Source: Flavobacterium algicola
GTDB lineage: Bacteria > Bacteroidota > Bacteroidia > Flavobacteriales > Flavobacteriaceae
Assembly (NCBI RefSeq): GCF_022399565.1
Contig: NZ_JAJTUT010000001.1
Coordinates: forward strand, 857,336-921,335
DNA length: 64,000 bases
Direction of reading: 5' to 3'
Shown: positions 56,317 to 64,000 of the stretch, one piece after another
Layout of the letters: each line of letters begins with the position of its first letter
Numbering within the stretch: the first letter of the stretch is position 1
Program-made: the position numbers and the translations under genes
Notes under the pieces: generated by a model
Seen by the model: only the letters and a program-made list of their open reading frames with translations
What the model was told of the DNA's origin: nothing
Databases searched by the model: none

Positions 56317-57486
56317 TTATCTATATGAAATCGCTATTTGACCAATTTGGAATACAATTTTTAACGAATCCTTAAATGAAAGTTTAGACCCATCTGCATG
56401 AATCCATCTTTTTAAAGGTTGTTCACAAACCAACTTTTTGGTCTCTTCGTCGCCATAGATTTTTTTCATTCGCATAAAAATCTCTACATCAAATAACCAT
56501 TTGGTCAAAAACTTGGTTTGAAATGTTTTTTCAATGACATCTTTACTCATGATTTTTGCACCACATTGAGTATCATTAAAATCCATTCCGATGGTTTTTC
56601 TAATAATAAAATTAATCATTTTACTAATGATAGCACGAGCAGATTCTTTGGTGATGTCTGCTCCCATACGAGCCATACGTGAACCGCTTACAATTTTGAA
56701 TTGAGAACCAGAAATGGTACTTACCAAATCGTGAAAATCAGCAAAATCAGTAGATAGATCGGCATCTAAAAAACCGATGTAATCAAATTGTTCTTGCTTT
56801 GCCAAATGCAATGTTCCTAATCGAACAGCTTCTGCTTTACCACCATTTCTTTCGCAATCATAGATACTAATATGATCCTCGTTACCAAGTCGTAATTTCT
56901 CTAATACTTCTAGTGTTTTATCTGTACTACCATCATTTACAAAACATAAATGGTATCCGAGATTTGAAGCTACAAATGCATGAAACTCATCACTGAGCAG
57001 TCTTGTCTCTTCATTGTAACAAGGTATAACAACACCGATACAGTTATTTTGAATAATTTGATTTTTCTTAGTATTGGTAGGCAAAGTATCACCTACACCA
57101 ATAAGTCTTTTCACTCTCGCACCAATTTCGCTCAGACTTAAAGGCTTTTTCATATAATCATCAACACCAATATCAAAACCTTTTACAATTGTTTCTTCAT
57201 CTGTGTTTCCCGATAAGATCATAACGGGAGTGGTATGCCCCTTTGTTATTTTGATATGCTTTGCCAATGCAAGTCCGTTGTTTTCATTTGTACTCGATCC
57301 TGCTTCTGACTCTTGAGAAAAAGGCATGTTAATATCGGCAATAACTAAGTTGGGCTCGTCTAAATCATACTTTTGAATCCCCTCCGAAACATCTTTGGCA
57401 GTTACCACTTGATAACCTAAATCCAAAAGGCACTTCTCTAAAGATAAGACAACAAGTTCTTGATCATCGACAATTAATATTTTCAT
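56317..57486 (-). CDS. Response-regulator receiver fused to GT2 glycosyltransferase
   Basis: A 389-aa fusion protein. Residues 1-130 are a complete receiver domain: acidic pair Asp7-Asp8, phospho-acceptor Asp51 in NLVIADINMPF, Ser in ILSGN, and Lys in DYMKKPLS. A loop insertion of about 15 residues follows Asp51. From about 148 comes a GT2 catalytic domain: GVVIPCYNEETRLL, FVNDGSTDKTLEV, metal-binding FLDADLSTD, and DTQCGAKIM, resembling dolichyl-phosphate glucosyl/mannosyltransferases. This implies a lipid-linked sugar transfer switched by phosphorylation. No kinase is adjacent. It is divergent from the glycan operon at 57648. Confidence 0.92.
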   Translation of the reverse strand: MKILIVDDQELVVLSLEKCLLDLGYQVVTAKDVSEGIQKYDLDEPNLVIADINMPFSQESEAGSSTNENNGLALAKHIKITKGHTTPVMILSGNTDEETIVKGFDIGVDDYMKKPLSLSEIGARVKRLIGVGDTLPTNTKKNQIIQNNCIGVVIPCYNEETRLLSDEFHAFVASNLGYHLCFVNDGSTDKTLEVLEKLRLGNEDHISIYDCERNGGKAEAVRLGTLHLAKQEQFDYIGFLDADLSTDFADFHDLVSTISGSQFKIVSGSRMARMGADITKESARAIISKMINFIIRKTIGMDFNDTQCGAKIMSKDVIEKTFQTKFLTKWLFDVEIFMRMKKIYGDEETKKLVCEQPLKRWIHADGSKLSFKDSLKIVFQIGQIAISYR

Positions 57487-57647
57487 AAGTTAAAATTTTC
57501 GTAAATTTGGGAAAAGTAAATATATTAATAATCTTACCCATAAACAATTATTTTGAATCAAATTCGTATTTAAATATAATTTTTTTCTTAATTTACTGTC
57601 AATACTTTTATGCTTACTTTTACCCATAGTCAAACCCCAAATATTTA

Positions 57648-60600
57648 GTGAAAGAAAAAACAAATAAATACTTAATTGTTGCGCTGCTTATTGGAGTCGT
57701 CTTTCACTCAAGTGCTATTTTCTTTACCTTAGAGAGTACATACGATGCGCTTATACACATGTTTTTTGCACAGCATTATGCAACAAGCTGGTTTGAACCG
57801 TGGAACTACAGTTGGTATACCGGATTTACAGTTATGGGCTACCCTCCTCTAGTGCATCAAAGCATAGGCCTACTCTCACTCATAGGAGGTTTGAAATTTG
57901 GAATGTTTTCTGTGGCCATTATTGGTATTGTCTTATTTATAACGGGGGTTTATCGATACACTTTGATGATTACTGGAGATCGGAATGTTGCAGGCTATGC
58001 CGCTATTGTATCTGTATTCTCTTCCTCATTTGTAGAAACGCTACATATCTTTGGTCAATTGCCTAGTATTATTGGAGTGTCTATATTAATGCACTGCATG
58101 CCTGAGATTTACCTATGGATAAAAAGTGGACGAATCAAATACCTTTTTCGATCATTGTCCTTACTAGCCGTAACCATCACCTCACATCATGTGACCCCTA
58201 TTTTTGGAATGATATTTTTTATTTTTCCATTAATCGGAATGGTTGTTATGGATGTTTCAAGGGAGCAAGTAGACTCTTATAAAGACATTAAGTTTAAATT
58301 GTTTTTGAGTACTTTTTTTAAATTATTCAAAAGAATTATAAGTTTTGGTGCTGCTTCGCTGTTCTTAATTATCTTTTGTATTTTTCCTTATTGGGTAAAT
58401 TCAAAAGCAAATCCCATCACTCAAGTACCTATCCCACACGGCAGTAGGGACAATTTTATTGAAATCACCTCTTCTGGATTAATGTTTTTTGTAATTCCGT
58501 GGGGAATTTTATTTTTCATCTTGCCCTACATCCTTTACCGTTATTACAGTAAAAGGTACATTTGTTTCGGACTATCCATTTCCTTATTAATAGTTCTAGG
58601 AACAGGAGGTACTACCCCTATTCCTTTGAAAGTATTGGGTGAGACCGCTTTTAATATTTTGACCCTTGACCGTTTTACGCTTTGGGCATCCATTATGAGC
58701 TTACCTATGTTTGGTGAATTTGTTTATCGCTTAATCGAGGGCGATTTAAAAGTCGCTATTCAGCAGCGTTTTGGAAACGTATACCATCGTATTCTAGGAG
58801 CTTGCTTTGCAGCCACTTTTCTGTTTTTTGCAGGTTTTACCATTACGCTGGGTTACTTTAGACCTTTTCAACCTCAAAAAATAAATACCTTACCTCTCGT
58901 AAACTTTTTAAATCAGGACCAGCACGACCAATGGCGCTATTTACCGCTAGGTTTTGGAGATCAAATGGCTACCCTATCTTCACAGACCAATGCCAAAACG
59001 GTTGATGGAAATTACCACTCAGCCCGACGATTACCTGAATTGACTACTCGCGCTATTGAACGACTAGAAAATTCGAAATTTAGAGGAATGGAAGGTATTG
59101 GCTCCTTGCAACAGTTTTTGACTGTTCCTGAAAAGTACAATTTAAAATATGTTTTTTCGAATGATAAATTCTACGATCCCATACTCTATTTTTGTGGATG
59201 GCACCGACTATCATTACTCGAAAACGGAATCATGGTTTGGGAAAAGTTAAATGTGGCCCCTTTGCCTAAAGTACTCCCGAAAGATGAAGTGCCCTTGTAT
59301 CTCAAATTAATGTGGGGAATCATACCTATTCTTACTGTTATAATTGCTTTTATTATTAATATTCAAAGTATATTTTACAAAGCATTAAAGATAAAAGCCG
59401 AAGTAAAACCAGACTTTTTTAAGTTTGTTGTACCCTATAAAAACTTCCCATTTAAGGTAATTGTTGTTTTACATCTTTGGATTGTACTCTTATTAGGTGT
59501 TATCGGTTATGCGATGTATGATTTTTATATGTATAATGCTACTCAAATTAGTGCTACGAATGTAGTTAAATCCTATTATGATGCACTAGATTATAAGTAT
59601 TATGAAAAGGCTCACGCTTTTATAGATCCCAATAGCAAATTATCTATCTCGCAATTCATGCTCGAAACTTCTGTTGCTGATGGAATTTTAAATTCGTATG
59701 CAAAATTAGATGCTATTGATATTCAGGTCATAAAAAGTTCAGATGAGAGAGCCACTCTTATTGCCAAAACCAAATGGATTACACCATTGGAAATCATCAA
59801 CAAGGACTATTATCATGAAGCAATAAAGCGTAAAGGAAAATGGTATATTTTACCTCAAAAACAACCATTAGATATTCCGCCAGATCAATTTTTATTCGAT
59901 AATACCACTTCATATTACAAGCAAGGTAGACGAAAAATAACGACCCAACAAACCTATCATGAGGATGTATTAAAACAACCAGAACTTGAAATTTTGTCGG
60001 CCAAACTTATTCAATACAAAAATGAATTTATCATAATAGGAGAATTACAAAATATTGATAATTTCCCTGCCGATGTGGTTTTGAAATCTACTTTATACAA
60101 CCATCATGATAAGGTACTGGCCACATTTAATGCTAAAGATGTTATTAAGCACAAAATCATGCCGAAAGAAACGACGAGTTTCAAAGTGAATTTTGAAGAA
60201 ATTTCATGGCTTAAAAAAGATGTTGCTCAGCCAACAACTTTCAATCCCAACGAATTCACACCCAAGAACATAAGTGAAACACCTGCTAACTTTGATATTC
60301 AATCAGCAGGAAATGTAGCTATTACTGATTTTTACACGCAGGTGGCCTTGTCTGATTTGGTCATTGAAAGAAATCATTTAAAAGGAACTTTGTTTAATTA
60401 TGGTATTCAAGAGGTGACCGTTCCAGAGTTATTAATCTCTTATTACACTGCCGAAAAAGAATTACTGTATGTAGACAATTACTTTTTGAGAGAAGGAGTT
60501 CGTGTGCAACGCAAGCAATATTTTGACTATGAATTGCTAGATTTGTCTAGTTGCCGCATTATCTTGTCATCATTGGAGAATTGTTATGTAAACGGTTTGC

Positions 60601-60737
60601 CCAATGGCGATCTTGCTAGAACAATAATACCAAAAAGAAATAAAGAAGTTGAAAAAGAACTGCTTCAAAAAGTAAAAGGTAAAGGCTTTAGTTATATTAA
60701 AATAGAAATGAATAATTATATTGGTAATCCTAAATGA
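57648..60737 (+). CDS. Large polytopic membrane protein of the glycan cluster
   Basis: A 1029-aa inner-membrane protein starting at GTG. About ten transmembrane helices fill residues 8-390 and two more lie near 545-565 and 590-612. The first half resembles PMT/YfhO-like lipid-linked sugar transferases or PTPS-related membrane proteins, with conserved-looking TLESTYDALIHMFFAQHY near the N-terminus. The extracytoplasmic C-terminal 420 residues contain an NTF2-like segment (VVKSYYDALDYKYYEKAHAF) and an FxLYD-like beta domain (IIGELQNIDNFPADVV). The exact family is uncertain. It is the first of three overlapping genes. Confidence 0.7.
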   Translation: MKEKTNKYLIVALLIGVVFHSSAIFFTLESTYDALIHMFFAQHYATSWFEPWNYSWYTGFTVMGYPPLVHQSIGLLSLIGGLKFGMFSVAIIGIVLFITGVYRYTLMITGDRNVAGYAAIVSVFSSSFVETLHIFGQLPSIIGVSILMHCMPEIYLWIKSGRIKYLFRSLSLLAVTITSHHVTPIFGMIFFIFPLIGMVVMDVSREQVDSYKDIKFKLFLSTFFKLFKRIISFGAASLFLIIFCIFPYWVNSKANPITQVPIPHGSRDNFIEITSSGLMFFVIPWGILFFILPYILYRYYSKRYICFGLSISLLIVLGTGGTTPIPLKVLGETAFNILTLDRFTLWASIMSLPMFGEFVYRLIEGDLKVAIQQRFGNVYHRILGACFAATFLFFAGFTITLGYFRPFQPQKINTLPLVNFLNQDQHDQWRYLPLGFGDQMATLSSQTNAKTVDGNYHSARRLPELTTRAIERLENSKFRGMEGIGSLQQFLTVPEKYNLKYVFSNDKFYDPILYFCGWHRLSLLENGIMVWEKLNVAPLPKVLPKDEVPLYLKLMWGIIPILTVIIAFIINIQSIFYKALKIKAEVKPDFFKFVVPYKNFPFKVIVVLHLWIVLLLGVIGYAMYDFYMYNATQISATNVVKSYYDALDYKYYEKAHAFIDPNSKLSISQFMLETSVADGILNSYAKLDAIDIQVIKSSDERATLIAKTKWITPLEIINKDYYHEAIKRKGKWYILPQKQPLDIPPDQFLFDNTTSYYKQGRRKITTQQTYHEDVLKQPELEILSAKLIQYKNEFIIIGELQNIDNFPADVVLKSTLYNHHDKVLATFNAKDVIKHKIMPKETTSFKVNFEEISWLKKDVAQPTTFNPNEFTPKNISETPANFDIQSAGNVAITDFYTQVALSDLVIERNHLKGTLFNYGIQEVTVPELLISYYTAEKELLYVDNYFLREGVRVQRKQYFDYELLDLSSCRIILSSLENCYVNGLPNGDLARTIIPKRNKEVEKELLQKVKGKGFSYIKIEMNNYIGNPK

Positions 60738-61969
60738 TAAAAAAAGCATTATATAGCGTACTACCCGTTTTGTTCCTATTCCTATTTGTTTTTGCAGCTT
60801 CAAAAATAGATGATGAAAGAACCTCTTTTCGATTACAAACTACTCAAGATAGTTTTGTAGCCGGTAAACCTATTGCCTTAACATTTTCAACTCCTTCTCT
60901 ATCGGCTAATCCTCAACTCTTCTTAATTCACACTTATGGAAAAACAGTGTTGAATACTGAAAACAACAATGGCAAACTTGTTTATAAAATACCTGCTATT
61001 TACAGATCCAAAACAGGAGTTGTTTCTTGGTATTTAATCCAAAATCAAGAAAAGATAATGTCCGGTAATTTCAAAATTGTACCCAATGATGCCACACCAA
61101 CGATCTTAGAAAACTATTTGGGACCACCCAGTTTATTAACTGGAACCGAACATTTTACTATGATGGTTGCTATTCCAACTGATAGTTATGATAATCCTAA
61201 ACAAGATAACACTACCGTTGTTATTAAAGATCAATTTTTAGAAGACATCACAACAACCGAAAGAAAGACCGACTATTTTATTGCTTGGAAAAACATTTAC
61301 TCTAGAACTAAGTCCGGTAAAATGTTGATTTCGACAGCATGTAACGCTACTGATTCAAAGGAATTTGAAACAGAAATTCAGCCATCACCAGGAGAAGATT
61401 TTAAAATTAGTTTCAGTCGCCCGCACAAATTTGCCGATGGAAATCAGATTACAACATTGGAGACTTCTACGATTCTGGATAAATATGGCAATATTGTGGG
61501 AGATGGAACATTGGTTACTTTTCAAGTTACAACACAAAATAATATTTTGCTCAAAACCTATGCAGCTACGATAAATGGAATTGCAATAGGACAACTGCTA
61601 CATCCAGATCATAAGGATACCTATACCGTGAAAGGATATGTTACGGGAATTGCTGAGAGTAAACCAGTTCGAATAGATTACAATCCGCTAATTGATCATT
61701 TTACCTATAAGTTCACAGAAAAAAACAGGCAAATAACAGTTGGTCCATTACGAAGTTTTATGAAACAAATCGTTCCTGATGGAATTAAAGTAGAGTTAAA
61801 AATACTTTATAAAAAGGAACTGATTGAAACAAAAATTATCGAAACACAAAAAGGAATTGCTACGTTTTATTTGTTACCTCCTTTTTATAAAAAATCAGAA
61901 TATCAATTTGAAATCACCACATTAGGAGTGACTCAAAAAACCGAAATAAAGAAATATGAAACTAATTAA
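60734..61969 (+). CDS. Exported protein of unknown family
   Basis: A 411-aa protein with one N-terminal membrane segment or uncleaved signal (about 5-22). The rest is beta-rich and looks like tandem Ig-like or Fn3-like domains (SFVAGKPIALTFSTPSLS, TVVIKDQFLEDITTTE, GDGTLVTFQVTT). I recognise no catalytic motif. Its start overlaps the 57648 gene by 4 bp (ATGA), and its end overlaps the glycosidase gene by 14 bp. It is therefore translationally coupled and probably works in the same periplasmic or surface complex. Confidence 0.75.
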   Translation: MIKKALYSVLPVLFLFLFVFAASKIDDERTSFRLQTTQDSFVAGKPIALTFSTPSLSANPQLFLIHTYGKTVLNTENNNGKLVYKIPAIYRSKTGVVSWYLIQNQEKIMSGNFKIVPNDATPTILENYLGPPSLLTGTEHFTMMVAIPTDSYDNPKQDNTTVVIKDQFLEDITTTERKTDYFIAWKNIYSRTKSGKMLISTACNATDSKEFETEIQPSPGEDFKISFSRPHKFADGNQITTLETSTILDKYGNIVGDGTLVTFQVTTQNNILLKTYAATINGIAIGQLLHPDHKDTYTVKGYVTGIAESKPVRIDYNPLIDHFTYKFTEKNRQITVGPLRSFMKQIVPDGIKVELKILYKKELIETKIIETQKGIATFYLLPPFYKKSEYQFEITTLGVTQKTEIKKYETN

Positions 61970-63509
61970 TAACCGTAATATTTTTAAAGCTGCTTTCATA
62001 CTTTCCTTTATTGTGATAAGTGTCTTTACCATGCTGGGTTTGGCTAGAATCTTGGATTACCTCAACACTGGTGCCGATAGAACATCGATGCTCCATCTCG
62101 AAACAGAAAGTGAGGATGTCTATTTGCCACATGTCAATTGGACAAGCTTAGAGAATCCGGCTCGTGAGATGGAGAAAAACACTTTGGGCAAGCTAGAGCG
62201 AGATTATCTCTTTTCGTGGTATGTAAAAAATACAGCCTTAAAAACAAACAATTCAGAAGGAATAGATGACTATTATACTGCGAATACCCGTTTGAACTTG
62301 TATCGTACCATAAAGTACAATAGAGAACATCAAATCACGATTGAAAACACGACAATCAAACACTCCCCTGATCTTGAATTCTACAGTGAAGATGGTCAAT
62401 TGGTCGTATTTACAGATAAAAATGTGATCGAATATCAAAAAGTGTATCAGAATAAAGAGTTGATAACCACCGTTCAAGATACAGCAACTTATAAAGTAAT
62501 GATGCTTCTAGAAGATGGTTTCTGGCGTGTGCGACATTTTCTTAAAATGCAACCCGAAGTTTTTGTAGCTGACACCACAAAGACAAATCAAATTTATACG
62601 GTCAAAGGCAACCAAATATTCCAGAATAAAGTACCCTACACCATCAAAGGAATTAATTACTACCCTAAAAATTCCGCATGGGATACCTTTGGCGAATTAT
62701 TCAACAAAGACACAATTGCAGCCGATTTTGAGATTATCAAAAAAGCAAAACTGAACACTATTCGAATTTTTATTCAGTACGGTGATTTTGGAAAAGCCAA
62801 GATTATCCCTGAGAAAATGAAGAAACTGAAAACCTTTTTGGATTTGGCAGAAGCCAAAGATTTAGCTGTAGTTGTTACCCTTTTTGATTTCTATAGTGAT
62901 TACTCTCTGGATAATTGGACTTTAACGCATCGACACGCTGAGCAAATTGTGTCTACCTTCAAAGACCACAAAGCAATTCTTGCCTGGGATATGAAAAACG
63001 AACCCAATTTAGATTTCGAAAATAGAGGAAAAGAAAATGTACTAAGTTGGCTAGACCACATGGAAACTGTCATTAAGGAAAATGACCCCAATCATTTAGT
63101 TACTATAGGTTGGTCCAACTCGGTTGAGGCAACGAACTTGGCTTACAAAATGGATTTTATATCATATCACTTTTATAATGACATAATTCATCTTGAATAC
63201 GAAACGAATCAATTATTGAAGAGCACTAAAAAACCAGTAGTAATTCAGGAATTTGGAGTGCCATCTTATGGCGGAATGTGGAATTTTTGGGAAGGAAGTA
63301 TTGAGAAACAAGCAACTTATCATCAAAAAATGCAAGCTTATTTCAAAAAAAACAATTACTCTTTTATGTCATGGACTTTATATGATTTTCCACATGTGCC
63401 AGATCAAGTTGCTGGTAAATGGCCTTGGCAAAAAAACAGGCAAACAAAATTCGGGTTTATCGATGATAAAGGAGTCAACAAACCCGCATTTAAGTATATT
63501 TCGAACTAA
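61956..63509 (+). CDS. Membrane-anchored GH5-like glycoside hydrolase
   Basis: A 517-aa protein. An N-terminal transmembrane anchor lies at about 10-32. An NTF2-like extracytoplasmic segment spans about 80-200 (SWYVKNTALK, ATYKVMMLLEDGFWRVRHF). A TIM-barrel glycosidase (about 220-510) follows, with the probable acid/base Glu349 in WDMKNEPN and nucleophile Glu432 in VIQEFGVPSYGG, the GH5 pattern. The substrate is not evident. It may trim or release the glycan made by its neighbours, as the cellulase in cellulose-synthase operons does. It overlaps the upstream gene by 14 bp. Confidence 0.88.
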   Translation: MKLINNRNIFKAAFILSFIVISVFTMLGLARILDYLNTGADRTSMLHLETESEDVYLPHVNWTSLENPAREMEKNTLGKLERDYLFSWYVKNTALKTNNSEGIDDYYTANTRLNLYRTIKYNREHQITIENTTIKHSPDLEFYSEDGQLVVFTDKNVIEYQKVYQNKELITTVQDTATYKVMMLLEDGFWRVRHFLKMQPEVFVADTTKTNQIYTVKGNQIFQNKVPYTIKGINYYPKNSAWDTFGELFNKDTIAADFEIIKKAKLNTIRIFIQYGDFGKAKIIPEKMKKLKTFLDLAEAKDLAVVVTLFDFYSDYSLDNWTLTHRHAEQIVSTFKDHKAILAWDMKNEPNLDFENRGKENVLSWLDHMETVIKENDPNHLVTIGWSNSVEATNLAYKMDFISYHFYNDIIHLEYETNQLLKSTKKPVVIQEFGVPSYGGMWNFWEGSIEKQATYHQKMQAYFKKNNYSFMSWTLYDFPHVPDQVAGKWPWQKNRQTKFGFIDDKGVNKPAFKYISN

Positions 63510-63513
63510 AAAA

Positions 63514-64000
63514 TTATTTTTTTGATTGTATAATTTCCTTAAACGTATCCATATACATATCTGTAATTTTATCCATGGATAAAGCACTTGCTGCTTTAAA
63601 ATTCTGTATTGCGATCGATTTTCTATTGTCGTCGTTATTAATGATTTTTTCTATGGCCTGCGCCAATGATTCTGCGCTTTCTGGGTCAAAGAATTCCCCT
63701 TTGTAACCTTCTTCTTCTACCAATAAAGCAAGATCGCCAAGATCAGGCATGACTACTGCTTTACCATAACTTCCTGCTTGATGCAATACACCTGAACTAC
63801 CTGTTGTAGATGTGTACGGGAAAGCAACTACGGTACTCTCTCCAAAAATTACTGGAACATCTTTTTCCTCTACATAACCTGTAAAACGGATTCCCTCAAC
63901 GTCTTTATATTTTTCTTGAACACCTGCAAGATATCCAGGTGTATTTGGACTGTCTGTTCCTGCGATGACAACTTCAATTTTCTCTGTACTGCGTTGTCTT
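63514..64000 (-). CDS. GT4-type glycosyltransferase, partial (N-terminus beyond the window)
   Basis: The frame is open to the right edge, so only the C-terminal 161 residues are seen. It has IEVVIAGTDSPNTPGY, RFTGYVEEKDVPVIF, VAFPYTSTTGSSGVLHQAGS and GEFFDPESAESLAQAI. These are the nucleotide-sugar-binding C-terminal Rossmann features of GT4 enzymes (the GT1-family clan). It converges with the GH5-like gene, 4 bp apart, and probably belongs to the same glycan pathway. An internal ATG at 63786 is not the start. Confidence 0.88.
   Translation of the reverse strand, partial: RQRSTEKIEVVIAGTDSPNTPGYLAGVQEKYKDVEGIRFTGYVEEKDVPVIFGESTVVAFPYTSTTGSSGVLHQAGSYGKAVVMPDLGDLALLVEEEGYKGEFFDPESAESLAQAIEKIINNDDNRKSIAIQNFKAASALSMDKITDMYMDTFKEIIQSKK

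Noticed and set aside
63514-63786. Short glycosyltransferase starting at the ATG at 63786
   Set aside because: The frame stays open to the window edge with clear GT4 sequence, so this is an internal Met of a gene truncated by the window.

Overview
The window looks like a chromosomal segment from a Flavobacterium-type member of the Bacteroidota. It is AT-rich, and recognisable promoters carry the Bacteroidota -7 box TAnnTTTG. Start codons lack Shine-Dalgarno sequences and sit behind A-rich stretches. There are five TonB-dependent or outer-membrane beta-barrel receptors, many SPII lipoproteins, and a PnuT-type thiamine transporter. No phage, IS transposase, CRISPR array or rRNA operon is visible. 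One tRNA (Leu, anticodon TAG) is present.

Layout. 1-6.9 kb: thiamine biosynthesis operon thiC-tenI/thiE-like-thiD-thiE-thiG-thiH-thiF, all + strand and mostly overlapping. 6.9-8.2 kb: non-coding, with six tandem units of about 200 bp, each with a strong inverted repeat, followed by a separate structured element. 8.2-16 kb: aat, glutaminase, PAP2 phosphatase, a fasciclin lipoprotein, a barrel protein, a DUF3127 protein and a large outer-membrane barrel. 16-19.7 kb: HAD dehalogenase, EthD-like, carboxymuconolactone decarboxylase, TetR and AraC genes; two matching palindromes mark likely TetR operators. 19.9-23.9 kb: orphan histidine kinase, then greA-HIT-transglutaminase and a degenerate Rieske-like lipoprotein. 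23.9-29.9 kb: a TPP riboswitch drives a TonB receptor (predicted thiamine uptake), followed by arfB-like, DUF4301, pnuT and GGGP synthase genes. 30-45 kb: globin, phosphopantetheinyl transferase, ahcY, DUF4861, an outer-membrane barrel, an LEA-like lipoprotein, tRNA-Leu, an M20 dipeptidase, a sulfatase, saccharopine dehydrogenase, DUF423 and pckA.

45.2-50.4 kb: phytase, metallophosphatase and TonB receptor form a phosphate-scavenging operon. 50.4-55.5 kb: AraC regulator, TonB receptor and DUF4374-like lipoprotein resemble a xenosiderophore (Xus-type) uptake locus, with tandem operator-like repeats. 55.5-64 kb: a PH/SHOCT protein and a response-regulator-glycosyltransferase fusion are divergent from a large polytopic membrane protein, an exported protein of unknown family and a membrane-anchored GH5-like glycosidase. 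A convergent GT4 glycosyltransferase runs off the right edge. This last cluster looks like an uncharacterised extracellular glycan assembly or processing system and is the best candidate for something undescribed.

All assignments come from reading motifs and gene context by eye; no database search was run.
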